Assembly (NCBI GenBank): GCA_009599575.1 | Contig: VWND01000073.1 | Location: 1,488,001-1,552,000 of the forward strand | Source of the DNA: Blumeriella jaapii | Taxonomy: Eukaryota > Ascomycota > Leotiomycetes > Helotiales > Drepanopezizaceae | Direction: 5' to 3' | Length of the DNA stretch: 64,000 nt | Part shown: positions 1-12,889 of the stretch, in pieces | How positions within the stretch are numbered: position 1 is the first letter of the stretch | Layout: each line of letters starts with the position of its first letter | Translations under genes and position numbers: made by a program | The notes under the pieces: generated by a model | Databases searched by the model: none | What the model was told of the DNA's origin: nothing | What the model saw: the letters and a program-made list of their open reading frames with translations, nothing else

Positions 1-1770
1 AATTAGTTATTTCAACGATAAAAACAGCTGTTTCGAAAGCCGTGGAAAATCGAAGTTTTTTAATTAAAAAGCGATGATCGATTTGATCGGCTCGAAAAAG
101 AGTTTGCAAACGCTAAATGCGTTTAAAAAAGTTTTGGCGGTCGAGTTCGCTTATACGACGTGTTAATGCGTCAGCCAAAAAATTGTGTTTATTTGGTCTG
201 TACGTAATAAGAAAGTTGTAATCGGCGAGAAGCTCGGTCCAGCGTGTTTATCGAGCGTTTAGGAATTTAAAAATTATAAAATATTTTAAAATTTTATAAT
301 TAGTAATAATTTTGATTTAATAAATTAAGCCAGCTAGTTTAGTACGAAAGTTACTTAAAAATCTTACGATTGCGAATATTTTTTTGTCGTATACGACGTA
401 GTTTAGTTTTGCGAAAATTATGGTTTTGTTAAAATAGGCGATTGAAAGCCAGTCGTCGCTATAAAATTAGGAAAGCATAAAAGCTATTACGCCGTCGAAA
501 GCGTTAGTTTCTAATATATAAAAAAGGTTTTGCCTGTAATATTATAAAACTGATACAATAATAAAAGCTAATATAAAAAAGTCGAAACTTTTCTGATATT
601 TAAAAGTGAAATTAAAAAAAACGTTAGCTTTAATTAAATAAATTAAAAGCTTTGCAATAATACCGTAATTTCGAATAAAACGTCGGTAAAAATTACAAAA
701 ACCAAAAAAGCTTTGTACACTTTTTATAATAATAGAAGGCTTTCAGTAAGCGATTACGAAGACTTTTTTTAGATTTATTTTAAGCTTTTAGTCGAAATAA
801 TAAAGCTTAAGTAACGGGTCCGAATAACGTTAAATTTAAATTTTCGAATATCGGCCTGTAATTTAGCGTTAGCGAGCTTTTGAAGCATTTTGCGAACGTA
901 TATGGCGTGTTTTAAAAGGTCGGACGAATAAATAAAAATATTATTTAAATATGCAATATAAAAATCGTTTAAATAATCGAAAAAAACGTCGTTTATATAG
1001 CGTTAATAAATTGCGAGTCTATTAGTAAGGCCAAAAGGTAGCATTTTGTATTTATAAACGTCGTAACGCGTACGAAACGTCGTCAGTTTTTTATTAACGA
1101 GGTCCATTCGAATTTTGTAAAAAGCTTAACGAATATCGAATTTCGTAAAAATTCGCGTTTTCGAAAAACGAGCAAAAGTCTTATCGATAAAAAAAAAAAA
1201 TAGCGATTTTTACGAGTAATATTATTAAAAGCTCGATAATCGATACAAAAACGCAATAAACCGTCGGGTTTTTTAGCGAAAAGTATTAAAGCAGCGAAAA
1301 AAGCGGTAAAAGATTCGATAAAGCTTTTGTTAAAATTATTTTGCAAATAAGTTTTAATAATCTCGAGCTTTAAAATCGATATTTTATATAAAAAAGTGTA
1401 TTTTAGTTTTTTTTTATTTATAATAAGCTCGATTTTATAGTCGTAAAGCCGGTAAAAAACTAGCTTGTTATTGGCGGTTTTAAAAAACACGTGTTTAAGG
1501 TTTTTATATTCCGGGGAAAAAAATTCGAAAAAAGATTTATTCGAAGTTAGCTTTGCTAAGCTGATTGAAAAGGTCGAAATCGATATTTCGTTGGTTTTAA
1601 AACGTTCGAAAAAACTGTAAAATTAAGTTTTAAAAAAAGTATTATACGTGAGATCGTTTAGTATTCTATCGATTTCGTATAGAAAAATTAAAAATACTTT
1701 AACTGCTTTTTTTTTAAAAATCAGCTTAAAAACGTATGCAATAATTTGGCAGATGAAGATTGAGTAAGCA
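1..1770 (-). pseudogene. A1 reverse transcriptase and RNase H remnant
   Basis: Minus-strand decayed pol. The best open stretch (1083-1490) reads KPDGLLRFCIDYRAFNN, the RT motif upstream of the catalytic aspartates, and matches 20.0-20.3 kb of A2 on the other strand. Towards position 1 the RNase H and tether regions follow. Several in-frame stops and an A/T-shifted codon set mean it cannot encode a working enzyme. The integrase part is beyond the left edge. Confidence 0.75.
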
Positions 1771-2069
1771 GTAGATTAAAAGACTCGTTTTCGAATTGGT
1801 CGTTTAAAAGGTTCAGAAAATGGCTTGTTTAAATTATCGATTATATTAAACTGAAAGGCTATCGCGGCAAAAGCTTTTTTTCGGTTCTTAGTATAACTGT
1901 TTTTCGTAGAACGAGAAAGCTGTTTTAACGAAGGAAAAAAAAAAAAAAAAGAAATAATAAAAAAGGGATCGGCAGCCTGGGAAAATGGTATAATTTTTTG
2001 TATTATTCTATTAGCGTCGCTATCGAAATTAGCACCGCGAATAAAATTCGACTTTTTCGCGCTTCGTAT

Positions 2070-2336
2070 TGTAAAAGTAGGTAGGAAAACCAGACTGATA
2101 CGGCCACATATCGGTGGGTAAGATAGTCTAGGGAATTCCTAGAAGAGACTGAAAAAAGGAAAAGAAGAATGAATAAAGGTATGAATTGGACTGCGTGCCT
2201 GCGGTATTATTTAAAGGAATGTTTTGCTTTTATACTTGTTGAAAGTAGTTAATGGCAAAGGGTTTCGGAGGAGTTTATGCCTCGATTATAGCTAAAATTA
2301 TTAACTTTTATTAATACAAAGTATTACCGTTTTATA
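2070..2336 (-). repeat. B1 3' LTR (relative to gag-pol)
   Basis: 267 bp, TGTAAAAG to TTTTATA. Its outer part (about 2070-2190) is almost unmutated while the inner part has many C-to-T and G-to-A changes relative to the LTR at 14920-15186. The final ACA has become ATA. A third copy of this LTR sits at 48985-49251. Confidence 0.85.
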
Positions 2337-4884
2337 TCCTGTTTTAAATAATATACGTAGTTGTTTCTGATTACGACCAAAAAAAAACATAATTTTAATA
2401 AATGCAATTTAGTTTATTTTATATGATTTAAAAACTAATTAATTAAAACCGAACTTTTTAGCTCCATATTTCTTCGGTTTTTTAATCCGTTTTTGGCTTT
2501 TTTGCTATTGGCTTCTGCGGAAGGGTAGCGTTTCGCTTGTCGTTTGAATTATTTTGTTTATTTTGTTTTTTTGAAAAATGGCTCGATAAAATATCAGTCG
2601 AAGTATCGTTTAGATTTACGAACGTTTTAATAGTTTTTTCGTCGATAATATTATTAGGCGTCGCAGCGACGGGTGTTTTTTACGATTTTTCTTCGTAAAT
2701 AATAGATTTCAGCTTCTGAACGTGGTCTTATGTTTTGCAGAAAGCGCTGAAAAGTTTTGTGTTGAAATCGTAAAAGTAGTCGACTAGTTCGTCGTAATTA
2801 AAACCGATTAACGTTTTTATTTCGCGTAAGACTGATGGGTCGGATTACGGTTGTTTATCGACGAATGCTTTTGAAAAGGCTTCGAGGCCTGTAAAAAAGA
2901 CTATTTTACGAAATGGTTCGGAAATAGTCGTTTGCAATCGAAACTACCGAAGATGCTGTGATTGCTTCCGCCGCAGTACAGATAGTATTAGATTGCTTAT
3001 CGGATTGTCGTTTTCGAAGTAGTTTTTGTATTTTTGCGCCGTATAATTGTTCGAATAGATTAGTATTGCGCCGTCGGTTTTTTAGGTTCTGAATCTGACG
3101 AAGATTTTTTGCTTAGTCGAAAAGCTGACAAAAGTTATTTTATTTTTTATTTCGTAATTTTCGGTTTTATAATCCGATGAAATAGCTAAGGCCATCGCTT
3201 TAAACGCGCTGAAATACGAAGAAGCTGAGCTTTTTTAGGTGGTTTTAATTAATTTGGCGTCGTGGTGTAATTGCAGGTAAGTTTCGATTATTTCCGAGTT
3301 GTATGCGAGAGCAGACAGAACGTGATAGTCGAGAATGGCGTCGGTAAGGTTTTCGATTTTTTTTTTTTTCTGAAGGTCGGCGATATCGAATTTTGTGATT
3401 GTAATACGGTCGGAATCAGCGAGGCTTGAGGCGATCGGAACGTTAGAATAAACCACGAAGCGGCAGTTTTCGAGATTCCGAATAATCAAAGCAGCGAAGT
3501 AAAGGCCGGGGTGCATTTTAAAAGCTTGTTAAATAAAACTGTAAAGCATATTAGCGAAGAAGACTATAGGTGCTTCTTAGGTTTTAATCAGTCGAAAATA
3601 ATGCTTATATATAACTACTTTTTTTTTTATAAAATGCAACAGTGGTTTGTTTTTTCCGTTGTGAAATTTTACGTAATTAATAAATTCGCAGCTTAATTCA
3701 GGTAGACTTTAAAGCACTTTTTCGGTCGAAAAGCCAGAAAAGTCGGCTTTTGAAAATATTCGTTGCTTTCATTTTTCCACGTTTCAGTCGAGTTTTATAA
3801 TCGCGCTAAAAGCTTTAGGATTTGCTTTAAAGTTTGCGTAGCTTAGGTAAGCTTTAGTACGCGCTTAAGTAATTTTCGCAGTTTTTCGTCGGAATATAAA
3901 TTGGTTATTAAAATTAATTTCGAATACGTCGTAGTCCGAATTTTTGATAGCAGCGAATCGATCAGCGAAGCCGATAATATTAACTTTTTTTATAATCAAA
4001 TCGCAATACGCCGCGTAATAGCGTACGTGGAAATGGCAGAATTTGCCGTTTTTTTTGGCGTTGACGTTATTTGTAAAAACGAAATTAAGAAATCGAAGTT
4101 TTTCAGCGAAGGAAAGTTCGAATAAAAACGGGTTATCGTTTTTAAAAGTTTTTTTTATTTGCTTTGGCGTATTATACTTGCAGTTTTCCGAAAGAAGCTT
4201 GGTTTAGTTTTCGTTCGAAGCAAAAGGGAAAAAACTGACGGATTTATTTGGTTTTTGTGTAAAAGTATCGAAATAGAATTTTTAAATTGTTTCGTCGTCG
4301 AAAGCGAGAGTTTTAAGTAAAATAATTTGATTTTGTGCTTTTTGTATAATTTTTCTCGCGATAATTTCGATATTTTTTTTTAGGTTTTTTCGGTCGAATC
4401 GCGCAATGGTCGAGATTTTAAATGCTTTTATTAAAGTTTGAAATATTAGCGGTTCGACGTTTTTAAACGTAGCAAGCGTTTTTGATGTTTGCGTGTTTAG
4501 TTTCGAAAAGTCAGATTCAGGGTCGTTTAAATCTTTTTTTTTCGGAATGTTAAAGTTTTTTAAGTTTGATTTTATAGAATCGTCGCGTTTTCTGTTAATT
4601 AGCTTAAAGCCTGTAGCTCGGCGTTGATTTCCGGCTGTTTTTATTCGCGGTGCTTTTTTTGTTGGCGACGCGAATGGTTTTTTTTTTCGAACAGAAAAGG
4701 TTTCGGAAATATCGGCGCGCTTTTTTACGTTTTTTGTTTTTATTTTTTCCGGAATTGTATTTATAAATATAATAAGTTTTTTGTATTCGAGTAAGCGGTT
4801 ATTTGTTATTACGCTTTTGGTTTCGTTTTCGGATTCGTTTTCGACAATTGAAAATGAAAATCGTCGAATTGTTTTAGCTGCTTT

Positions 4885-5056
4885 TGTAACGGCCCGGCCT
4901 TTCGGCTGTTCGGCTTTCGGCTATTCAGCCTTCCGTTACATTTCTGGCGTAGCGCCAGGGCCAGGGGGTTCTACAGTGTATATAGTTCGCCCTGGGAGCT
5001 TCCTTCCTTTCAGCTCTTTGTCTGTATCTTAAGGGAAATATATGAGGTTCGTCACA
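4885..5056 (+). repeat. C1 5' LTR, 172 bp
   Basis: TGTAACGG to CGTCACA. It has internal short inverted and direct repeats of a CGGCT(G/T)TTCGG kind at the start and a TATATAG box-like stretch at about 4979. I see no mismatch to the 3' LTR at 6533-6704. No convincing tRNA primer-binding site follows it. Confidence 0.88.
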
Positions 5057-6061
5057 CTATACAGACCCTTCGTTCGGAGTAACGTCGTATTATTGATTAT
5101 TGATTATTGATTATTGATTTATTGACTTTATTGATATTGGTTCATTGATTTATTGGCTCATTGATTATTGATTATTGGTTATTGGTTATTGCCCCTTTTA
5201 TCGACTACAACTCTCGCCATTATATTGTTTCCGGTGTATCCGACCTTTCGCACCATTCTAAACCACGAAATTTATTGTTTCAGGCGCTTCCGATCAATTG
5301 CGCCACCAACCTACCTACCTTCTATTACTACGATTATTGCACCTTTTCGTACGCTACCGCCATACTAGCGTGCACTGCCTTACAATACTTCAATACGACT
5401 ACTCCCACCGATAACTTGGTGCTTCCGACCCAAAAGCACCCCCGACAGCTACTACAGCACCAACCTCCCCTTTGTTTATTCGATTATTCATTCGTTTTTC
5501 TTTCTAAACTAGCTACGTCATAGCTATGTTTACACCACTTTCTGAACAGCTCTGCCAGTTCTATTCAATTACGAATGCAACAACAACGCACTTTGGAATC
5601 TGAGCAGCAGCTTGAAAATCTTCAATCTTTTTCTTCGAACCGGCGATCTTTACCGAAAATCGTCGGCCCAGGCCGTATTTACCCGATCCTGACAATTTCG
5701 GTGGACCCTGGAAATCCAGTCAAACTTTTGTTACCCCTCAAATCGAAAGTTTAAGTACGAATCGACCTTTCGGATTGGTTTAGCCGATCCGATGAAAAGG
5801 CTATTCCGGGGCTATATGGATTCACCTACCACCAAGCTTGCATATTGCACTTTTGCAACGTTCAATTGGTTCGAGAAATCGGCTTAGTCAATTTCGGCCC
5901 TTTCAGTCAATTCGGCCCTGCCAATTTCGGTCCCTTTTTCTTCAATTCGGGCCAGCCCGGCCTTAGCACCCCTCGGAACGCCCTCGCAACTTTTCTAGGA
6001 TAATCGGTATGCGTACGAAATACACCGACCCGCCGGCTAACGTTACGACGCTGGCGACCTT

Positions 6062-6537
6062 ATGAAAATTACGCAAATCGAAAAGCGCGAACGAGAAAAG
6101 CTCGAACGTATCGATAAGCTAGGAGCAATTAAGGTTTCAAAAGCATTCAACATGTATAAAACTTTAATTCTAGAGCAGAAGGACCCAGTTCTGCCTAAGG
6201 CTTTTATTTCGTCGATAGCTCAAAGAGAGGCTTGGGACCGTACAATCAGTTGCACCAATTTCAGACCCGCCATTGCTTTGAGATTCTGAAAAGCAAGCAA
6301 TTGGCTGCAATAGGTTTGTTCGGCCAAAAGGATCAGGCTGAAATTCAGGCTGCACTGGCTGAGGAGTTTCGGACGGTTCGGAGTAGGGTTTTCAGTAGTG
6401 GTTTTCTTTCACTCCTTTATTCTTTGATTGCAATTGCAGTCGTTCGTTCGTTTATTTCATTTCGGTATGCCGAACCTTCGGTATTTTCTGTACAGTCAGC
6501 TGGAGGCCAGCTTTTTTCGGAGGGGGGGGTAGTGTAA
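6062..6537 (+). pseudogene. C1 gag-like interior remnant
   Basis: Two overlapping open pieces (6062-6289 and 6232-6537) in different frames carry charged, helix-forming text (KREREKLERIDKL) and end at the polypurine tract. Upstream (5.65-5.9 kb) the frame is broken several times but gives text such as GLADPMKRLFRGYMDS. I read this as a truncated structural-protein gene. No zinc knuckle and no enzyme motif is visible. Confidence 0.35.
6519..6532 (+). other. C1 polypurine tract
   Basis: A run of purines (CGGAGGGGGGGGTAG) sits directly against the 3' LTR of C1, where plus-strand priming is expected in LTR retrotransposons. It is intact, in keeping with the young look of the element. Confidence 0.7.
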
Positions 6538-6704
6538 CGGCCCGGCCTTTCGGCTGTTCGGCTTTCGGCTATTCAGCCTTCCGTTACATTTCTGGCGTAG
6601 CGCCAGGGCCAGGGGGTTCTACAGTGTATATAGTTCGCCCTGGGAGCTTCCTTCCTTTCAGCTCTTTGTCTGTATCTTAAGGGAAATATATGAGGTTCGT
6701 CACA
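6533..6704 (+). repeat. C1 3' LTR, 172 bp
   Basis: Second LTR of C1, identical by eye to 4885-5056, followed at once by the GCTTT target duplication (6705-6709) and then B1 sequence. Confidence 0.88.
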
Positions 6705-7560
6705 GCTTTGGGAATATTAATTGCTATTGCGTGTGTCTTTTCGAATTGAACGAAAATGATATTAGCTTTTTCGTTTCGTCGTCGTAAGTTTAAAACGTCG
6801 GGATGGCGTCGTTTTTTTCGTTCGGTATAAAAATGCCGCATTTGGCGACGCTTAGTTTTTTGCTTTGAAAAAAAATTAGATTTAAAGTTTCGCAGCCGAT
6901 TAAAACTTTTTCTGGCGATTGCATAGCGTCGTCGATCAGTTTGCAAACAGCTGTAAAAAGGCTTGTGAATCTGCGGGCTTTTGGGTTGTTAGCTTTTAAA
7001 GTTTGCGCTTTAAAAATATAAGCGTTTAGTATTCAAATTTTTTTTTTCGTAGGAATAATGGTTTCGAAAAAGCGAGCGAAGTGCCGAAATGGAATAATAC
7101 CGGTGATTTTGCTAAGAACGTATTTTTGGATATTTTTTTCTCGTTGATTTAGCAAAAAGCGCAAAATCCGGTTTGTCACCTTTTTTTTGTTATTTCGAGC
7201 TTTTTTTGCTTCGGCGAAGGCTTTTGAAGCGTTATCGTAATTTAGCAGGAATTTGTCGTAATTAAAGCTTTTGCGAACGAATTTAGCTTTAACGAAGCTT
7301 TCGTAATCGAATAGAAATTCGTTGACGTTTTTAGTTATTATATCGAATTGTTTTATAAATGTTTTTACGAAAACTGCTTATTGATTTAAAATGGCGACAT
7401 TATATGCTTGCTTAAATTCGGAAAGGTTGCGTATAATGGTTCCGTTTTAAAATAAATTAAAAATGAGTTTGCCAGGTTTGGCAACGCTTTGCTTAGGAAA
7501 CGATATGATATCGATGGGTTTGTTAATCAAAAGGGTATATTGTGTTTATTAAAAAGTAGC

Positions 7561-8100
7561 TGGAAAAAAGTACGGGAATTATAAGATATTTATATTTAAA
7601 AGTTACGGGGATTCGCATGCTGTTTTTCTAATAAATTATAGCTGTTTAGGCAGGCATTCGTTCAGAATAACGAAAAAAGTAAACAGTACAGAAAATAGCA
7701 AATAATAAAATATATAAAAAATAGTTTTCGTAAAGTGTGCGAGCAATATAAATGTATTAAATATGCGGCTTAAATATATATAAAGCTTTTGTTTTAGTAA
7801 ACAAAAGTACAGTTAAACAAAAAAAAGTACAATAAGTGTTTTAAATAATATAAAAAAAGGTTTTAAAAATAAATAGTATATATGGAACAGAATAATTAGA
7901 TTGTATATAAACAAAACAAAATAAGAACAGTAAAGCAGTATATAATAAAAAGGAAAATAATGAATAATAAAAACAATAAAACAGTTAGTACAATTTTGTA
8001 TGTATTTTTCTTTTTTTCGGTTATAAATGGAATTACGATTTAAATTGTGCTTTTAATAGCGGGGTTATTATTCGGTTGTTTCCAGACTTTTCCAGGGGTT
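7561..8100. other. B1 non-coding spacer between integrase and third ORF
   Basis: A-rich stretch with dense stops on both strands, no open frame and many short runs such as ATATAAA. It separates the end of the integrase-like text from the start of the third open region. No other structure is seen. Confidence 0.5.
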
Positions 8101-8149
8101 TCTTTTTTTTTAGAAGTATAATCGTTTTGGTCGGAGTCGTCGTCGGAGT

Positions 8150-9400
8150 CGCTGGAATCGGAGTCGCTGTTTGATTTAAAGTCCAAAGGGTAAATTTGCT
8201 GGTTTTTTCTATAAAATCGTTTTAATCGGTTGGCGGCGAACGTTTTTTTCAGTTTTGTTTTATCGAATTCCGTAAATTTGTAATAGCTTTTATTTAACTC
8301 GGCTTCGTATATTTCGTAAGGTCCGAGTTATTTATAATCAAGCTTAATGTCGGCCGATTTGTCGATAGCGCGCTAAACGTCGTAAACTAAAATCAGATCT
8401 TTTTTTTTAATTAGCGTTTTTTTTAAAATCTTGGTTTTATTTCAAACTTTTTTAACTGCTTTTTTATATCTTTTTTTTTTTAGGATTATTTTTTTTATAT
8501 TTATATCGCGGTAGTCTAGCTGTTTAGATTTTATTGCCAGTAAATCAGCTTTCGTTTTTATTTTAACTACGTTATAAAGCTTTTACACAAGCTATTTTGT
8601 TTTAAAAACAGTCGAGCGTTTTTGCCGTATTAAATGAAAAATAGGATTATTCCAGTGGAAGCGTATATGCATATGCGCATAGCAAAAAATATTTCCGAAA
8701 ATTTCCGCGATTAACGCTTATAGCCTTTTCGAATGGTTTTTAAAAGGCCGTTAAGAATATTCTTATAATTTCGTTTTACGGATCCGTTGCTTTTCGAATT
8801 ATAGGCTGAGATTTGAATGCGTTGGATTTCGTATTTTTTTATAAAGGTTTTAATAACGTTTTTGTTTTCGGATTTATTATCGACGTTTAATTTGCTAAAT
8901 AAACCGTGTCGATAAACAACGTTTTCTTAAAAAAAGGTCGTTATAGCTTCGGAAGTAGCGTTTCGAAAAAGTCGCTTTTTAGGCTATTCAGATAGATCGT
9001 TAATAGCGAATACGAAGCATATATAACCGCGATCGGTGGTTGGCACGCGTATAACGTCGAGGTTAATTTTTTCTTATATTTCAAAAGATTACGTCGGATA
9101 TAATAAGTTTTTTTTTCGGCCAGGTTTTCGTTTTTAGCAAGGAATGCAATTTTTAACGAAGACTTTGCAGTTTTCGAAGCATTTTTTTTATTAAAAGTCG
9201 TTTTTGGTTCGGTGATAAATGGCTTTAGTTTTTTTATAAAACACTTTTTCGTAAGCTTTTTTTATAATTTAAAACTTATCGGTTTTATTATTTATTATTA
9301 AGCGTTTTTGATATATATTGTTTTTTATTTTATACAGCTTTTTGTCGGCCAAAGTATAATCGAAAGCTTGGTTTTTAAATAATTTGAATTAATAGTTTGA
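8150..9400 (-). pseudogene. B1 integrase remnant
   Basis: Minus-strand decayed integrase. Near 8.2-8.35 kb the text reads LGPYEIYEAELNKSYYKF followed by FAANRLKRFYRK, which resembles the C-terminal domain of Ty3 integrases (GPY motif, then RLKPF-like). The catalytic core should lie at about 8.5-9.3 kb but is too stop-ridden for the three acidic residues to be assigned. Confidence 0.6.
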
Positions 9401-9699
9401 TACGCTAGATGGTTTAAATAAAATGGTTAGATAGTATGCGATTGAATAAAAATCGTCGGTTTTGTAATTATCGATCAAAAGTTTATTTTCGTCGCTAGTC
9501 GGCTTATTTCGATCGTTTTCGGTTAAATTTATTCGCGGTGTTAATCGAGATGATGACGCGAGTGCTTTTTCGGCTCGAGAATTAATGTTTTTTATTCGCG
9601 GTGCTAGCCGAAATAGCAACGCGAATAGTTTTGGCTTTGTAAAACCCAAAGCGTAAATAGCGAAGCAGCCGATTTCGTTAGCAATTTATTCGTTAATAT

Positions 9700-11540
9700 T
9701 TTATTCGTTTTATTTAGCGAAGTTAAACGGATAAAAGCGTTTTCGTTTGGAAAAGCCGTTTGCCGCTGTATTAGTTGTTTTTTTAATATGTTTAATTTCG
9801 AAGTTTATAAATCGTATTTAAGCTATTTAGTTAGTAACGAACGCTTTTAATAGATTATTGGTTTTTTATTTAATTAGTCGATAAGGATTTTTGCGTTTGT
9901 TTTTAAAATAAAATATACGCCGTACAATTCGCTTTTTATTTTTTTTATTGCTTTAAAAGCGCTTCGATATTTTCGTTTGATGATATCGTAGCGTGCTTTC
10001 GCGAAGGATTATAGGCCGTTTTCGAATCGTAAAAAATGTCGTTTTTTGTTTTTATCGATTTGTTGCAATACAGTTTTTTAACCGAAAATATTGGCGTCGA
10101 TAGTCAGGATAATTTTTTCTGCGTTTGGGCTGTAGTCGATCCGCATAAGCGATGGGGCCGATAAAAGGTCGTTTTTAAAGATTTTTATAGTTTTGCTTTG
10201 CTTTTTTTCCTAAACGAAATCGATTTTTTTTTTTATCGTAACGTAAATAGGTGCGGCTTTCTGAAAGAAGTTTTTGATTTAATTGCGGTAGTAAATCATA
10301 ACGCTAATAAAAGTTTTGGCTTCGGTAATATTTTTACACTTTTTTTATTTGCAAATCTTTTTAATTTTTTTTCGTTAAGGGTGGCGGCTAGCGCTGTTAG
10401 TTATATAATCAACGATATTTATTTCGGATATATAGAATTTTGATCGAGGGCCAATAGTAGCTTTGGTTTTTTCGAAGTAGACTATGATTTTGTCGATGTT
10501 TTAAATATGTTTTATTATATAACGTCGAATTTTAGAAAGAATTTTTTTATTATTATAATATAATTTGAGGCTTTTTATTTCGACGTCGTTAACGTAAGGC
10601 AAAGTAATGTCGGGGATGCAAGTTATAAGGATTTTGTATACGATTTTTACGAATTAAGCGATTAAATTGGTGGCTTCTATAAGTATTTTCGTTATACGTA
10701 ATAGATCGATTGGAATTTGAATTGCTGTTATATTTCGAGATCGTAGATTAAGTATTAAATGGTCGTAGCCGAAAAACAGATCGAAAAGGGAGGCGATCGT
10801 TAATTTTACGAATTCGTTTGAAAATTGGTCGACGTTGGGTGGCACGTTAGCGTTTCGTATCGTTATTTTGTTTATTTCGACGATTGCGATGATAAGTCTG
10901 TAAATGCTTTTTTTTTTTTTCGCAACGATGAATTATTTGTTTTTGTATGGGCCGTAGCAGAATTCGAAGATTTTTTGTTTGATTCGCTTTTTTAATATTT
11001 CGATTATTTTATTTTGGAAGGCTTTGGGAACTGAAAAGGTTTTTTTTTGCCAGGCTTTATAAAACACGGTTTTGATATCGATATAGGACGTAACGTTAAA
11101 ATTGAATTGGCTTATTTCGGTGAAATCGAAGGCTATAGCTTTTTTTCGGTTGCGTAAGATTCGTACAAAACTTTTTTCTTTTTTAACAGGAATTGGGTTT
11201 CGATTGCTAAATTATTAAATCGTTTTTTTGTAAATCGGCTGCTAGGTGATAGACTGGAAAATCGGCCGGTGATAAGTTTTTCGAGCTCGCTAATAATTAA
11301 TTAGGATGGTTTTGTTATTTTATTTTTTTCAAACCAATCGTTTATTTTTTCGGAAATATTTTTATCGGATTCGCTAAGATTTACGAATCGTATTTTATTA
11401 GCTTTGCGCTTGTAAAAAATGCTGATATTAATATAAAAAAGTAGAATATATAGGTCGGATTTGTTTAATACGAAAACGAAATCTTCGGAACTTTTATTTT
11501 CGAGTTGATAGCTAAAAATATTAATATTGGCCAATTTCAT
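9700..11540 (-). pseudogene. B1 reverse transcriptase and RNase H remnant
   Basis: The minus-strand text around 10.65-10.85 kb reads NVDQFSNEFVKLTIASLFDLF and, further on, ITLPYVNDVEIK, where the RT catalytic pair (VDD in this fungal Ty3 group) has become VND. Around 10.0-10.17 kb MRIDYSPNAEKIILTIDAN marks the start of RNase H, with its first Asp still present. The order RT then RNase H then integrase on the minus strand fixes the coding sense of B1. Stops interrupt every domain. Confidence 0.75.
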
Positions 11541-11699
11541 TCGCGGTGCTATTTCGATTAATAACGCGAATGCTTTTGGCTAAGTGTTTTCCAGGTTTTG
11601 TTATAGCTTAGCGTTTGTTTTAGAATCAGAGCCGGTTATTCGTTTTCCGATAAAACGTCGATTAAAAAGATTTTATCGCCGGCGACGGTAATTTGATTT

Positions 11700-12060
11700 T
11701 AAAAGAATCGGTTCCAGTTTTAAAAAAAGGTTTTTATTTGGCCGTTTTCGATGTATTTAAAGCTGACGAAACTCTTCAGAATTTAAGGCATTTCAAAAAT
11801 AATAGAATAAAAGTATTTTTTTATTATTAAAAAGTTTTTATAAATAATAATATTTTTAACGTCGATTTTTATATTTCGTATAATTTTATTAAATTTAATA
11901 ATGTTTTTATTAACGGTAGTATAAATTATTCGCTTATTAATAATAATCGGGATATTATTGATTTCGGCTGTTTTTTGGTTTATGCAATTGATTTCGGCTT
12001 TATTATCGAATAAAGCGAGGGCTGTCGTGCTTTTTTTAAGTATTGTTTTTATTTTTGGCG
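11700..12060 (-). pseudogene. B1 retropepsin remnant
   Basis: At about 11.99-12.02 kb the minus strand reads ALALFDNKAEINCINQKTAE, the position of the D-(S/T)-G-A active-site loop of retroviral-type aspartic proteases. The Asp and the following A-E survive, the S/T-G pair has become N-K. It lies between gag and RT as expected for Ty3. Confidence 0.6.
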
Positions 12061-12889
12061 CTTTTATAGCCGTGTAGAGGCAGTTTCGTCGTTTTGATTT
12101 TTAAATTTTTATAACGAGGGCCAAAAGATTGACTTTTTCCAAGGATTTTTTCCTATCGGCTAAATTGACTGCGGTGTTGTAAATTTCTTTCTAGTTTTTT
12201 TTTAATTTAAAGTCGTTTTTTTTTCGAATAATTTCAATTTTTTCGTTTTTTTTTAATGCAGAGATTTGTTTGTTAATAATTTTGTCGAATTTTTTTTTTG
12301 TGCTGAATAGATCGTTGAATTTTAATTTAATTTTTTGTTTTATGATTTTTTCAATGGTTTCGTCGACTGTTTCGGGGCTAATATATTTGTCGATTTATTT
12401 TTCGCTTCGCATTAATAAAGGGCGCTTAGAAGCTGGTACTTTTTGAATGATTTGGATCGGAATGTCGGTGTTAATATTTTTTATATCGTCGTTAATTTCT
12501 TTTATTATAAGCGTTTTTTTAATGATTTTATCGGTTTTTTTTCGAATTTCAAAATCTTTTTCTTTTTCGATTCTGACGTTTTTTTTTACGTTTATTAGCT
12601 TGGCGAATAAGACAAAAGCATTTTGTTTTTTTGTGGTTCGCTGGCTTGATTGTGCAGCTATAATATCTGCAGATGCGATATTTGTATTAGCAATATATAT
12701 ATTTGATTTTTATTTATACACTTGGATTTTATTTACGCTTAAAATAAAAGTTTTTTTTTTGATTAATACGCTTTTTGGAATGTTTTTTTTTTTATTAATA
12801 AAAATCGTTTTCGCATTCTTTTTGTTTTCTAAGTAATCGTTTTATTTCGTATCTTTTATTTTTAAGCAAATAGTATTTAATCAGCTTTG

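Larger units (their letters stand above)
4885..6704 (+). mobile_element. Short non-autonomous LTR retrotransposon C1 (1,820 bp)
   Basis: Two 172-bp LTRs (4885-5056, 6533-6704) that read base-for-base identical, start TGTAACGG, end CGTCACA, and are flanked by a 5-bp duplication GCTTT (4880-4884 and 6705-6709). A purine tract lies just before the 3' LTR (6519-6532). The 1.48-kb interior opens with TTGATTA/TTGATTTA repeats (5090-5190), contains degraded gag-like text around 5.6-6.5 kb and no RT or integrase, so it must use proteins from another element. It is much less AT-shifted than the B1 element around it. Identical LTRs and a perfect TSD suggest recent insertion. Confidence 0.88.
2400..7560 (-). 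pseudogene. B1 third open region downstream of integrase, function unknown
   Basis: On the same strand as gag-pol and between integrase and the 3' LTR lies about 3.3 kb (after removing C1) that still reads as long protein-like frames with only scattered stops. Open pieces include 3235-3516 and 6677-6946 on the minus strand. The C1 insertion at 4885-6704 splits one of these frames; removing it with one TSD copy restores continuity. The deduced text is lysine- and asparagine-rich, partly inflated by the decay, with a charged, possibly coiled-coil stretch near 7.2 kb. I recognise no domain and no membrane segment. The position is that of env in retroviruses, but nothing seen supports an envelope function. 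The low-coordinate part is repeated in copy B2 (49.3-51.04 and 58.40-58.74 kb). Confidence 0.5.

Noticed and set aside
3235..3516. Envelope gene in family B
   Set aside because: Only the position fits; no signal peptide, transmembrane helix or fusion-type segment is visible.
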